From assembly GCA_016191115.1 (NCBI GenBank), contig JACPPG010000064.1, positions 45,262-109,261 on the forward strand: 64,000 nt of DNA, in the 5' to 3' direction. Origin of the DNA: Planctomycetia bacterium (GTDB lineage Bacteria; Planctomycetota; Planctomycetia; Pirellulales; JACPPG01). This document shows positions 32,342 through 41,853 of this stretch, piece by piece (positions within the stretch are counted from its first letter, which is position 1; each line of letters begins with the position of its first letter). Both the position numbers and the translations under genes were made by a program. The notes under the pieces are model-generated. The model worked only from the letters and a program-made list of their open reading frames with translations. It searched no databases and was not told where the DNA came from.

Positions 32342-34656
32342 TGGCCACCAAAACCTCGCCCGACAAGAAGAAGACGGGCAAAGCTGCCGACACGACCAAC
32401 GGCGAGCCGCAGGCGTTCAAGGTCATCGGCACGCGCCCCATCCGTCACGACGGCGTCGACAAGGTGACCGGCCGCGCGATCTACGGCGCGGACGTGCAAA
32501 TGGCCGGCCTGGTGCACGGCCGGATTCTTCGCAGCCCGCATGCGCACGCCCGCATCAAGGCGATTGACATGAGCGCCGCTGAGAAGATGCCTGGCGTGGT
32601 CGCCGTGGTGACGGGCAAGGACATGCCCGACCTTCGCGACAAGATGGCCGACCTGGGCGAAGGCACTGTGAACCTCGCGCACCTGGGCGCGAACTGCCTG
32701 GCCCATGGCAAGGTGCTCTACAAGGGGCAAGCCGTGGCGGCCGTCGCGGCCACGAGCCCGCATATTGCCGAAGAGGCGCTCAAGAAAATAAAGGTCGAGT
32801 ACGAGCCGTTGCCGGCCGTGACCTGGGTGCTCGACGCCATGAAGGACGACGCGCCCTTGTTGCACGACAACGTGTTCACGAGCGAAATGGGCAAGCTCGG
32901 CAAACAGCCGAGCAATATCGCGGTCCATTTGCACTTCGAGAAAGGAGACGTCGAGAAAGGTTTCGCCGAGGCCGACGTCACGATCGAGCGCGAATACAAG
33001 ACCGCCAGCGTCCACCAGGGCTACATCGAGCCGCACGTCTCGACCGCGCTCTGGAACCACGATTGCCACTTGACGATCTGGACCTCGACGCAAGGCGCGT
33101 TCACGGCCCGACAGCAAACGGCCGAGCTTTTGCAGATCGCAATCTCGCAAGTGACCGTGGTGCCGTGCGAGATCGGGGGCGGGTTCGGCGGCAAAATCAG
33201 CGTCTATCTCGAGCCGGTCGCGGCAATCTTGAGCCGCAAGTGCGGCCGGCCCGTGAAGATGATCATGAACCGCAACGAGGTCTTCGAAGGGACCGGGCCC
33301 ACGCCGGGATCGTTCGTACGCGTGAAGCTCGGCGCCAAGAAGGACGGCCGCCTTGTGGCCGGCGAGGCGTGGTTGGCGTACGACGCCGGCGCGTTTCCCG
33401 GCGGCATGATCGGCCCGGGCTGCATGTGCGTCTTCAGTTGCTACGACCTCCCGAACGCTCGCGTCGACGGATACGACGTGGTGCTCAACAAGCCGAAGAC
33501 CGCGGCTTACCGCGCGCCGGGCGCCACGCAAGCCGCCTTCGCCTGCGAATCGGTGATCGACGAGCTGGCCGAGAAGCTCGGCATCGACCCGATCGAGCTG
33601 CGCCTGAAAAACGCCGCCCGCGAGGGCACTCGCCGCGTCGACGGTCCGACGTACCCGCGCGTCGGCCTGGTCGAGACGCTCGAAGCCGCGCGGAATAGCG
33701 ACCACTGGCGGAGCAAGCTCACGGGCAAAAACCGTGGCCGCGGCATCGCTTGCGGCTATTGGTTCAATATCGGGCTCAAGAGTAGCGCCGCGGCGAACGT
33801 CAATCCCGACGGCACGGTTACGCTCGTCGAGGGTTCGACCGACATCGGCGGCACCCGCACCAGCGTGGCCATGCAATTGGCCGAGACCTTGGGCATCGCC
33901 GCCGAGGACGTCCACCCGCAAGTGGGCGACACCGACAGCGTCGGCTACACGGACGTGACGGGCGGCAGCCGCGTGACGTTCGCCACCGGTTTGGCGGCGT
34001 ACGAAGTGGGGCTCGACATCCGCCGCCAAATGGCCGCTCGCGCTGCCATGCTGTGGGAGTGCAAGCCGGAGGAGGTGACGTTCGCCGACGGCGTGTTCCG
34101 TCGTGGCGACAAGTCGACTAGCTTCAAGGAGCTGGCCGGCAAGATGCACCAGACCGGCGGGGCGGTGGTGGGCCGGGCGACGGTCGACCCGGAAGGACCC
34201 TCGCACGGTTTCGGCGCGCACATCGCCGACGTCGAGGTCGATCCCGACACCGGCAAGGTGACGGTGCTGCGCTACACGGCCCTGCAGGACGCCGGCCGTG
34301 CCATCCATCCCAGCTACGTCGAAGGGCAGATGCAAGGTGGCAGCGTGCAAGGGATCGGCTGGGCGCTCAACGAGGAGTACTTCTACGACGATTCCGGGCG
34401 GATGCGTAATGCCAGCTATTTGGACTATCGCATGCCGACGGCGTTCGACCTGCCGATGATCGACACGATCATCGTCGAGGTGCCGAATCCGGCGCACCCG
34501 TACGGCGTGCGCGGCGTGGGCGAAACGCCGATCGTGGCGCCGCCGGCGGCCCTGGCCGCGGCCATCTACCGCGCGGCCGGCGTGCGGCTGCGCGAGCTGC
34601 CGATGGCCCCCCACCGCGTGTGGACGGCGAAGAAAATGACGAATGATGAATGCTGA
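32341..34656 (+). CDS. Molybdenum hydroxylase molybdopterin-binding subunit
   Basis: A 771-residue catalytic subunit of the xanthine dehydrogenase/aldehyde oxidase family. GGGFGGK near residue 280, AYRAPGATQ near 390, and GVRGVGETP near 720 (catalytic Glu) are conserved. The CO-dehydrogenase active-site loop (AYxCSFR) is absent, so it is not form I CoxL. The order FAD-FeS-Mo resembles 4-hydroxybenzoyl-CoA reductase and other aromatic or purine hydroxylases, but the substrate cannot be assigned. The last residues (MTNDEC-stop) are encoded by the ATGATGAATG repeat that follows. Confidence 0.9.
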   Translation: MATKTSPDKKKTGKAADTTNGEPQAFKVIGTRPIRHDGVDKVTGRAIYGADVQMAGLVHGRILRSPHAHARIKAIDMSAAEKMPGVVAVVTGKDMPDLRDKMADLGEGTVNLAHLGANCLAHGKVLYKGQAVAAVAATSPHIAEEALKKIKVEYEPLPAVTWVLDAMKDDAPLLHDNVFTSEMGKLGKQPSNIAVHLHFEKGDVEKGFAEADVTIEREYKTASVHQGYIEPHVSTALWNHDCHLTIWTSTQGAFTARQQTAELLQIAISQVTVVPCEIGGGFGGKISVYLEPVAAILSRKCGRPVKMIMNRNEVFEGTGPTPGSFVRVKLGAKKDGRLVAGEAWLAYDAGAFPGGMIGPGCMCVFSCYDLPNARVDGYDVVLNKPKTAAYRAPGATQAAFACESVIDELAEKLGIDPIELRLKNAAREGTRRVDGPTYPRVGLVETLEAARNSDHWRSKLTGKNRGRGIACGYWFNIGLKSSAAANVNPDGTVTLVEGSTDIGGTRTSVAMQLAETLGIAAEDVHPQVGDTDSVGYTDVTGGSRVTFATGLAAYEVGLDIRRQMAARAAMLWECKPEEVTFADGVFRRGDKSTSFKELAGKMHQTGGAVVGRATVDPEGPSHGFGAHIADVEVDPDTGKVTVLRYTALQDAGRAIHPSYVEGQMQGGSVQGIGWALNEEYFYDDSGRMRNASYLDYRMPTAFDLPMIDTIIVEVPNPAHPYGVRGVGETPIVAPPAALAAAIYRAAGVRLRELPMAPHRVWTAKKMTNDEC

Positions 34657-34738
34657 ATGCGGAATGGAGAACGCCCGCCTTGTTGGCTGTGTCACCTGCC
34701 CGCTTCTTCCCATTCATCATTCCGCATTCATCATTGAT
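34639..34738. repeat. ATGATGAATG-type repeat block at the 3' end of the Mo subunit gene
   Basis: AATGACGAATGATGAATGCTGAATGCGGAATG on the left faces ATTCATCATTCCGCATTCATC on the right. The left half encodes the final residues and stop of the Mo subunit. Third member of the family. Confidence 0.8.
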
Positions 34739-34740
34739 TC

Positions 34741-35004
34741 ATGGCCACCGTCTTCATCCCTCCGCAGATGCGCGATCTGACCGGCGGCGCCGACCGCGTG
34801 GCCGCCGCCGGCGCGACGTTGCGAGAAGTGCTGCGCGCGCTTGAGGCGGTGCACCCCGGTCTGGCGGCGCGGGTCGCGTTGGGCGAGGGAATCGCGCCCG
34901 GGCTGGCGGTGTCGATCGACGGCGCGATCACGGCTCGCGGACTCCTGGCCCCCGTCCAGCCGGAGAGCGAGATCCACATCCTGCCGGCCATCGGCGGCGG
35001 GTAA
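34741..35004 (+). CDS. MoaD/ThiS-like sulfur carrier protein
   Basis: An 87-residue beta-grasp protein starting MATVFIPPQMRDLTGG. TLREVLRALEAVHPGL and LAVSIDGAIT are MoaD-like, and the chain ends in PAIGGG, the C-terminal glycine tail that is thiocarboxylated. MoaD-type proteins supply sulfur to molybdopterin, which the adjacent hydroxylase needs. No moaE is adjacent, so a ThiS-like or other sulfur-carrier role is also possible. Confidence 0.75.
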   Translation: MATVFIPPQMRDLTGGADRVAAAGATLREVLRALEAVHPGLAARVALGEGIAPGLAVSIDGAITARGLLAPVQPESEIHILPAIGGG

Positions 35005-35017
35005 GGGATGACGCAAG

Positions 35018-37534
35018 TCAAGGGCGCGGTCCACGATAGAAGACGACTTTGGCCGCCTCCGCCGTTACCACGTATGCCGCTACGATCGCCGCCAACACGC
35101 CAAGGTACTTGAGCGGCAGCGGCCCGAGGTCAAACAGCCGCGCGGCCGGCGTCCATGGCAGGGCGATCGTCGCCACGATGACCACGAGCGTGGCCGCCAC
35201 GAGTTGCGGGCTGGGCCGACTGCGAAAGAACGGCCGCCGGCTGCGAACCACCAGCACGATCAACGAGGCCGACACAACCGACTCCAGGAACCAGCCCGTC
35301 CGAAACCCCACTTCGCTTGCCTTCAGCAGCCACACCAGCACGGCGAACGTGATGATGTCGAACACGGAGCTGATCGTGCCAAACGCGAGCATGAATCGCC
35401 GGATGAACGCCACGTCCCACCGCCGCGGCTGGTCGACCGCCTCAGGGTCGACCGAGTCGGTGGCGATCATCATCTCCGGTAGATCGGTGAGCAGGTTCGT
35501 CAACAAGATCTGTTTCGGCAAGAGCGGCAGAAATGGCAGAAACATACTCGACAAAGCCATGCTCAACATGTTTCCGAAGTTCGCGCTCGTGGCCATGAAT
35601 ACATATTTGAGCGTGTTGGCGAACGTCTTGCGTCCTTCGCGCACGCCGTGGGCGAGGACGTGCAGGTCATGCTCCAAAAGCACGATGTCGGCCGTTTCCT
35701 TGGCGACGTCGACGGCCGTGTCGACGGAAATCCCCACGTCGGCCGCGTGCAGCGCCGAGGCGTCGTTGATCCCGTCGCCGATGTAACCGACCACGTAGCC
35801 CGCGCCGCGCAGCGCTGTGATAAGCCGCTCCTTCTGGTTGGGCTCGATTTCGGCGAAGACGTGCGCCTCTCCCGCGCGGCGCCGCAGCGCCGCGTCGCTC
35901 ATATCGCGCATCTCACCGCCGGTGACGAGCCCGGCGCCGTCCAAGCCCACTTGCCGGGCGATAGTGGCGGCGACCAGCCGGTTATCGCCGGTGACCATCT
36001 TGAGCCTCACGCCCAGACGATCGAGTGCGGTCACGGCATCGCCGATTTGCGGCTTGAGCGGATCTTCGAGGATCAATAGCCCCTGAAACGTCATATCCGT
36101 CTCGGCCTCCTTGCCGACCCGGTCGACTCCTTGCGCCGATCGGCAGGCGACGGCCAGCGACCGGAAGCCCTGCCGACCGAAGTCGGCGAAGATTTCCTCG
36201 ATTTTCCGGCGAACGCTTGCCAGCTCAACGATCTGGCCGTCCGCCGTCTCGGCACGCGTGCACACCGCCAGCACATTGGGCACTGCCCCCTTGGTCACCA
36301 GCAACCTTGCCTGCGGCGATTCCGCCAGGATGCTCAAACGCTTGCGAAGAAAATCGTAGGGTATCTCGTCGAGTTTTCGCCACGCGGCCATATCGCACGC
36401 GCCACTTGCGCGGATGGCCGTGTCGATTGGGTTGGCAAAGCCCGATTCGAAACTGGCGTTCAGATACGCGTATTCCAAGACCTTTTTGGACGGCTGGCCG
36501 GCCACGTCCAGCGCGGCCTTCAACTTGATCGTTCCCTCGGTCAGCGTGCCGGTTTTGTCGGAACACAGCACGTTCATACTGCCGAAGTTCTCGATCGATG
36601 CCAGCCGGCGAACGATGACCTTGCTTTTGGCCATCCGCCGCGCCCCATGCGCCAGGTTCACGCTGATGATCGCCGGCAGCAGTTGCGGCGTCAGCCCAAC
36701 CGCCAGCGCCAACGAGAACAGGAACGCCTGCAGCACGGGGCGTTCGAGGTACACGTTAACGGCAAAGATGGCGATCACCAGAAGAAGCGTTACCTCCAGA
36801 AGGAAGTAGCCGAAGCGGCGCACGCCGCGTTCGAAATCGGTCTCGGGGGCGCGGCGCGCCAGCCGCTCGGAAATGTGCCCGAACTCGGTCGTAGCTCCCA
36901 CGCCCACCACGAGGGCCTTCGCCCGTCCGCTCACGACGTGCGTGCCCAGGAAAAGGGCGTTGGCGCGGGCGGCGAGCGCCGTGTCGGCCGGAAGCGTGCC
37001 GGCCTGCTTCTCGACCGGGTAGGTCTCGCCCGTCAGAGCCGCTTCGTCCACGAACAGGTCCTGCGATTCGAGGATTCGCGCATCGCCGGGGATCGCGTCG
37101 CCGGCCGCGAGCACCGCGACGTCGCCCGGCATCACGTCGTGCGCGGGGATTTCCTGCTCGTGACCGCCGCGTAGCACCGTGGCCTTGGTCGTGATCGTCG
37201 CCAACAGCCGGCTGACGGCGTCGGCCGCGGTCCTCTCTTGCCAGAAGCTCAAACCGGCGCTCGCCACGATGATGATCAGGATAATGGTCGCATCCGCGCG
37301 ATCACCGAGGGCGAACGACAGCGCGGTTGAGAAGATCAGGATCAGGACGATCGGGCTTTTGAACTGGTTCAGCGCGAGTGCGAAGTCGCTCGCGCGATGA
37401 TGGGGAATCTCGCGGCGGACGGTGCCTTGCCGCGATTCGGCTTCGGCGCTGGTGAGGCCCGAGGAGCGCGAGCCAAGCTGGGCGATCAGCGCGTCGCAGG
37501 GAACGCTCCAGAAAGGCTTCGGTCTCTCGGTCAT
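35018..37534 (-). CDS. mgtA: Magnesium-translocating P-type ATPase (MgtA/MgtB family)
   Basis: An 838-residue P-type ATPase (class IIIB) importing Mg2+. The start MTERPKPFWSVPCD is preferred over an upstream alternative. TGETYPVEK is in the actuator domain, CSDKTGTLTEG the phosphorylation site, and YIGDGINDASAL the hinge. The membrane helices include LPAIISVNLAHGARRMAK and, in the C-terminal part, LLTNLLTDLPEM. The length is slightly shorter than enteric MgtA. I do not see a recognisable Mg2+ leader upstream. Confidence 0.9.
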   Translation of the reverse strand: MTERPKPFWSVPCDALIAQLGSRSSGLTSAEAESRQGTVRREIPHHRASDFALALNQFKSPIVLILIFSTALSFALGDRADATIILIIIVASAGLSFWQERTAADAVSRLLATITTKATVLRGGHEQEIPAHDVMPGDVAVLAAGDAIPGDARILESQDLFVDEAALTGETYPVEKQAGTLPADTALAARANALFLGTHVVSGRAKALVVGVGATTEFGHISERLARRAPETDFERGVRRFGYFLLEVTLLLVIAIFAVNVYLERPVLQAFLFSLALAVGLTPQLLPAIISVNLAHGARRMAKSKVIVRRLASIENFGSMNVLCSDKTGTLTEGTIKLKAALDVAGQPSKKVLEYAYLNASFESGFANPIDTAIRASGACDMAAWRKLDEIPYDFLRKRLSILAESPQARLLVTKGAVPNVLAVCTRAETADGQIVELASVRRKIEEIFADFGRQGFRSLAVACRSAQGVDRVGKEAETDMTFQGLLILEDPLKPQIGDAVTALDRLGVRLKMVTGDNRLVAATIARQVGLDGAGLVTGGEMRDMSDAALRRRAGEAHVFAEIEPNQKERLITALRGAGYVVGYIGDGINDASALHAADVGISVDTAVDVAKETADIVLLEHDLHVLAHGVREGRKTFANTLKYVFMATSANFGNMLSMALSSMFLPFLPLLPKQILLTNLLTDLPEMMIATDSVDPEAVDQPRRWDVAFIRRFMLAFGTISSVFDIITFAVLVWLLKASEVGFRTGWFLESVVSASLIVLVVRSRRPFFRSRPSPQLVAATLVVIVATIALPWTPAARLFDLGPLPLKYLGVLAAIVAAYVVTAEAAKVVFYRGPRP

Positions 37535-37645
37535 GCAATCCGCTTCAGACTCCACAAATCGCGGTCCAACCCGGCGCGCACCTCAAGCGGACTGACGATA
37601 CAACGAAGCATTTCACGGGGTCAATGGAAAACAGAACGCGCGGGT

Positions 37646-39970
37646 TCAGTCCGGCGCGGTTGCCGCACCCGCATCAGCCTTCGATGGGCCCTGCGCCACT
37701 GCTCGGGCGACGTCGGTCAGCAGTTCGACGGCCGGAGGCGGAAACGCGCCCAGCTCAGCGCTCCAGAAGTTGACCGTTGCCGGCTGGCCCCCGATGTCGA
37801 CGGGCACGTGCATGCTGGAGCGGATGTCGCGTGCTCCGATCTTTGTCATGATCGAGCCGTGCACGGCCGTCAGGTCGTCGTTGACGGTGACCTGATCGGC
37901 CAGCGCGTACTCGGCCAACGCCTGACCGGCCGCCTTCACCACCGTGCTTGGACTGCGAAACGCCGATTTCAGCCCTGGCCGTTCGGCGATCATCCTCAGC
38001 CGCAGGTGGTCGTCGTGCACCGCTGTGATGCACACGCGATCGAGCTGCGGAACCAAGTCGAACAACTGGTAGCACAGCAGAGAGAACTGCCGGTCCGACT
38101 CGAAGGCGTGCCGCGCCAGATGTTGAATCTGGTCGTCCAGATTCACGTTGCCTTCGGCGACCCGTTCGAGAAAGTCCTTGACCCGCAGGGCCGATTCGCT
38201 GGCGGGTTTCGTCAGGTCCTGGTCGGCCAGGGCCATCTCAAACCAGCCGAACATCATCTCCTCCCAAGTCTGCTCGCCCCAGGCGACCTCGGCCGACGGG
38301 TTGGGATTCGCCAGGTTGTCGGGCGAGTTGTCGAAATGGGCCACGCAGTGCAGCTTCGACCCGCGCGGCACCTGTTTCGGTTCGGCCAACTCGTACGTCG
38401 TCTGCCAGCCGAAGTCGTACCGTGGCACCCACAGCACGGTTTCCTTCTTGCCGTCGGGATAGATCAATTCGTACAGAAAGTCCTTGCCGCGTACGTGCAA
38501 GTGCGGCGACACCGACAGCAGCAGCGAATTCTGCCGGAAGACGAAGTCCGCCTCGACCGGGAAGTTGGGGTCTCCTGGCGGAATCTTGAACGTGAAGTTG
38601 CCCGCGTTCTGCACCGCCACTTCCTTCTTCACCTTCGCTGGGTCCGCAAAAACGAATCCCGCGTAGCTCCGGTCCAGTTGCCGAGAGCCGTTGGCCGTAT
38701 AGTGCATCTCAAAGAGGAACTTCGATCCCTTTTGCACGTAACGGGCCAGCCCCTCATCGAGCACGACCGGACGCAAGCCAGGGGCATAGGCCCCCAGCCA
38801 GTTGGATTGCACGCGCCCCGCGGCACCCGTCGGCGTTACTCCCGGCGGAACAAGGTACACGATAATGTGGTGCACGACCGCCGGGTTGCCCGGCTTGCAC
38901 TCGATCGCCTTGACCCACTTGTCCTCGGTCCATCCCGGGTCGACCAGGAACTTCTGGTACTCGACGGTCCCTTGGGCCGGGACCTCAAAGGGTTCATCCC
39001 GCATGTAGATCACTTGCTCTGGCTCGGGGATCATCCATCCTTCGGTGAATTGCGGCGGCGCCGGCAGGTCGGCGGGGTCGCCTTCGGGCGCGCCCGCGGC
39101 GACCCACTCGTACAGAAGCGCTTTCTCACCGTCGGTCAGGCGCGCGTCGTTGCGAAAATGTCCGTACTTCGGATCGGCGTGCCAAGGGGGCATCCGCTGT
39201 TCCTCGACCACTTCGCGGATCATCCCGGCCCAGCCGGCCGCTTCGTCATAGCTTGTCAGCGGGAACGGGCCGATCTGGCCCGGGCGGTGGCAGGCGGCGC
39301 AATTGTCGTTGAGCACTTTGGCGATGTGTTTCGAGTACGTGACCTCGGCTTCCGCCGTGGATTCCTTCACGCGGCCGATGTGGCAGCCTTGCGCGACGGT
39401 CACAGGTGTGCCGACGTTTCGCCCAGCCAAGAGATCCTCAATGGCCTCGGCCAGATCGCGGCGGTGCGGCTCGTTGCGCTGATACGCGATTCCTTTGCCT
39501 TGGAATCCGAACTGATCGTCGACCCGGCCCCAGTAGCGAATCGTCCGATCGCCATCGAGCACGAAGACCTCGGGCGTGCGGATCGCGCCAAACTGGTCGG
39601 CTATCACGTTGCCTGAATCGCGCAACAGCGGAAAGTCGATCTTATGCGTGCGGGCGTAGTGCGCGATCTCCGTCATCGAGTCCTGGCGATTGGAATTGAC
39701 GCCGACGAAGGCCACGCCGCGGGAGCCAAACTCCGCTGCCAATTCCGCCAGCCGAGGCCCGTACAATTTCGCCAAGGGGCATTCCGTTCCCATGAAGGCC
39801 ACGACGACAATTATCTGTTCGCGAAAATCGGCCAAAGAGACTTCTTTGCCGCGAAAGTCGCGGGCGGTAAAGCTGTCGATCTTCTTGCCGACCGGCGACG
39901 GCGGGGCCGCATGCGCTGTGAGTGCCCAGGAAACCGCCGACAAGATCACGAGGGGGATGGCCTTGTGCAT
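37646..39970 (-). CDS. Secreted redoxin-cytochrome c-PHM-like protein with C-terminal GAF-like domain
   Basis: A 774-residue exported protein. Residues 1-21 are a signal peptide. Residues 22-185 are a redoxin (AhpC/TSA) fold with a single Cys64 in GTECPLAK. Residues 205-300 are cytochrome c-like with CAACH (224-228) and a candidate distal Met260. Residues 320-585 resemble copper type II ascorbate-dependent monooxygenase, with His pairs VVHHI (367-368), MHY (423) and PHLH (490, 492). Residues about 595-762 resemble a GAF domain. The first three modules are common together in planctomycetes; the GAF tail is unusual. The role is unknown, possibly periplasmic oxidation. Confidence 0.7.
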   Translation of the reverse strand: MHKAIPLVILSAVSWALTAHAAPPSPVGKKIDSFTARDFRGKEVSLADFREQIIVVVAFMGTECPLAKLYGPRLAELAAEFGSRGVAFVGVNSNRQDSMTEIAHYARTHKIDFPLLRDSGNVIADQFGAIRTPEVFVLDGDRTIRYWGRVDDQFGFQGKGIAYQRNEPHRRDLAEAIEDLLAGRNVGTPVTVAQGCHIGRVKESTAEAEVTYSKHIAKVLNDNCAACHRPGQIGPFPLTSYDEAAGWAGMIREVVEEQRMPPWHADPKYGHFRNDARLTDGEKALLYEWVAAGAPEGDPADLPAPPQFTEGWMIPEPEQVIYMRDEPFEVPAQGTVEYQKFLVDPGWTEDKWVKAIECKPGNPAVVHHIIVYLVPPGVTPTGAAGRVQSNWLGAYAPGLRPVVLDEGLARYVQKGSKFLFEMHYTANGSRQLDRSYAGFVFADPAKVKKEVAVQNAGNFTFKIPPGDPNFPVEADFVFRQNSLLLSVSPHLHVRGKDFLYELIYPDGKKETVLWVPRYDFGWQTTYELAEPKQVPRGSKLHCVAHFDNSPDNLANPNPSAEVAWGEQTWEEMMFGWFEMALADQDLTKPASESALRVKDFLERVAEGNVNLDDQIQHLARHAFESDRQFSLLCYQLFDLVPQLDRVCITAVHDDHLRLRMIAERPGLKSAFRSPSTVVKAAGQALAEYALADQVTVNDDLTAVHGSIMTKIGARDIRSSMHVPVDIGGQPATVNFWSAELGAFPPPAVELLTDVARAVAQGPSKADAGAATAPD

Positions 39971-40188
39971 GGGTCCAATTGCTCCTTATTGGCGATCGAC
40001 GCGGACGCAGAAAAACGGCTACCGCCCCCGCGCTGGCATGGGTGCGGAAAACCAGAATCTCCGTTCTGTTTGCCCCACGCGTCCAAGCAAATGGCGTGCC
40101 TAGGGGTCTGTGGGCGGCAAATCCCGCCGATGCGAACGCCTTTTTTGGTACCATTCACGAAAGAGCGACGCCCTGACCGCGCGCCCCT
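39971..40188. other. Divergent intergenic region, no gene seen
   Basis: 218 bases between the divergent redoxin-cytochrome gene and the globin kinase gene. No coding frame is supported. It must carry both promoters, but I cannot place them confidently. Confidence 0.4.
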
Positions 40189-41604
40189 ATGACACACAGT
40201 GGGCTTGATCGCACATCACACACGACTGTCGCGCGCCCTTCCCACCTGACGCCCATGTCCGATACTGGACCGGCATCGAACTTGCGACCGTACGGGGCGA
40301 GTCGCGTTCCCGTAAACATCCTTCGCGGCCCACAAGGAATGAACGCCAAGGAGAGGCTGTCACAGGTGGATCTCTTCAACCACGAACGACGCGACGACGC
40401 AGCGATCGATCTCGATGGCCGCCGGCGGTTTCTTGAGCTGGACGACGCGGACCGCGACCGGCTTGCCCAGATCGCCCCGGAGTTGAAACGCTCCGCGCCA
40501 GCGTTCGTCGAGCAGTTCTACCGGCATCTGCTGAGTTTTCCGGAAACGGCCGCCGTCTTGCAGGATGAGCGGCTTGTCGAACGGCTCAAGACGATGCAGC
40601 GCGACCACTTGGAATCGATGCTCGATGCGGGCTGGGACGACGCGTACGTGGCCCGTCGCGGTCGGGTGGGCGACGCCCACGCGCAGGTGGGAATCAAGCC
40701 GCATGTGTTCCTGGGCGCCTACTATCAGTATTTGCAGTTCTGTTGTCGCACGCTCTCGCCGGGGACGGATCCGACACAAAAACAGTTCGTTGAGCAGATG
40801 CTGTCGCTGTTGAAAGTCGTGCTGCTCGACGTGGGGCTGACGCTGGACGCCTATTTTTTGCAGGCCACGCAGGATCTGCGGCAGGCGCTGGAGCTTGTTT
40901 TCGCCAGCAACGCCGAACTACGGCAATTCGCGCAGTTCACCTCCCATGACCTGAAGACCCCGCTGGCCACCGTCGCCAACCTTTGCGATGAGGTGCTGGA
41001 CGAATTTGCCACCAGCCTGCCGGCAGAGGCCAAAAAACTGATTGAAGCAGCCCGGCAGCGCGCCTTCCGCATGAGCACGACGATCGACGAGCTGCTGCGC
41101 TCCACGATTTCGATACACTCCGACGCCGAGCCCGATGAGTTCCCCGTCGGGGAGGCGATCGCCGAAGCGGCCGACCGCGTCCGCCCGCAGCTTCTGGAAA
41201 AAGGCATCGAGCTGTCGATCGCCGCGGGCCTGCCGTGGGTCACGGCCGACCGCCCGCGAGTCCGCGAGGCGTTCTACAATCTGCTTGCGAACGCGGCCAA
41301 GTTCATCGACAAGCGGCCAGGGCACATCGCCGTCACGGCGGAGATTCGTGGCGGCACTTGCATCCTCTGCTTCGCCGACAACGGCCCGGGGATCCCCCGC
41401 GAGGAATGGACAAAGATTTTTGTTCCCTTCCGCCGCTTGCCGATGCATCACGACGTGCCGGGATCGGGCTTGGGGTTGTACTTCACCAAGGGCATCGTCG
41501 AACAGCAGGGGGGCCGTATCTGGGTTGAATCCGACGTCGGAAAGGGGAGCCGCTTCTACGTATCGCTCACGCTCGCAGGCCATGCAGATCGCCGAACGGC
41601 TTGA
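40189..41604 (+). CDS. Globin-coupled sensor histidine kinase
   Basis: A 471-residue soluble kinase in this model. The start is uncertain: ATGs at 40255 and 40339 are alternatives, and the first 50 residues look non-conserved. Residues 75-225 match the protoglobin sensor fold, with RRGRVGDAHAQVGI placing proximal haem His at 164. The HisKA box is FTSHDLKTPLAT with phosphoacceptor His253. HATPase boxes are NLLANAAKF, DNGPGIP and GSGLGLYFTKGIVE. No membrane segment or receiver domain, so it should sense a diffusible gas (O2, NO or CO) and signal to a regulator encoded elsewhere. Two cytochrome c'-like genes follow. Confidence 0.82.
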   Translation: MTHSGLDRTSHTTVARPSHLTPMSDTGPASNLRPYGASRVPVNILRGPQGMNAKERLSQVDLFNHERRDDAAIDLDGRRRFLELDDADRDRLAQIAPELKRSAPAFVEQFYRHLLSFPETAAVLQDERLVERLKTMQRDHLESMLDAGWDDAYVARRGRVGDAHAQVGIKPHVFLGAYYQYLQFCCRTLSPGTDPTQKQFVEQMLSLLKVVLLDVGLTLDAYFLQATQDLRQALELVFASNAELRQFAQFTSHDLKTPLATVANLCDEVLDEFATSLPAEAKKLIEAARQRAFRMSTTIDELLRSTISIHSDAEPDEFPVGEAIAEAADRVRPQLLEKGIELSIAAGLPWVTADRPRVREAFYNLLANAAKFIDKRPGHIAVTAEIRGGTCILCFADNGPGIPREEWTKIFVPFRRLPMHHDVPGSGLGLYFTKGIVEQQGGRIWVESDVGKGSRFYVSLTLAGHADRRTA

Positions 41605-41615
41605 CGCGGCTGACC

Positions 41616-41689
41616 GCTGTGCCCCGGGGCACAGCCGCTGTGCGAATTCGCACGGCCGCGAGCCACGATGCCCCGGCAGCGGCATCGTG
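41616..41689. repeat. Three consecutive perfect palindromes
   Basis: GCTGTGCCCCGGGGCACAGC (41616-41635), GTGCGAATTCGCAC (41640-41653), and CACGATGCC/GGCATCGTG (41664-41672 and 41681-41689). They lie between the globin kinase and the first cytochrome gene. They could form three stems in series, as a processing or attenuation region, or be an unusual operator array. Confidence 0.8.
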
Positions 41690-41853
41690 CCGTCGCTCCA
41701 AAGTCGCCAGACCGCCGCATTCCTCGCCAGGGCGCGTCCTTCGCGGCGTTGCTGCGCGGCCGGCACGACGAATGCACCGGCTTGGTCAACATGTCATGCG
41801 TGATCGCGCCCCAGCGACCTCGCCGCTCGAAATGGAAGAAAGCAAGGGAAACC

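Noticed and set aside
32338..34713. Long minus-strand open frame opposite the molybdenum subunit gene
   Set aside because: It is a GC-rich shadow frame. The + strand protein has all family motifs, while the antisense product has none.
41616..41635. Intrinsic terminator of the globin kinase gene
   Set aside because: The stem is strong but no T-run follows and two further palindromes come next, so it was recorded as a repeat array.
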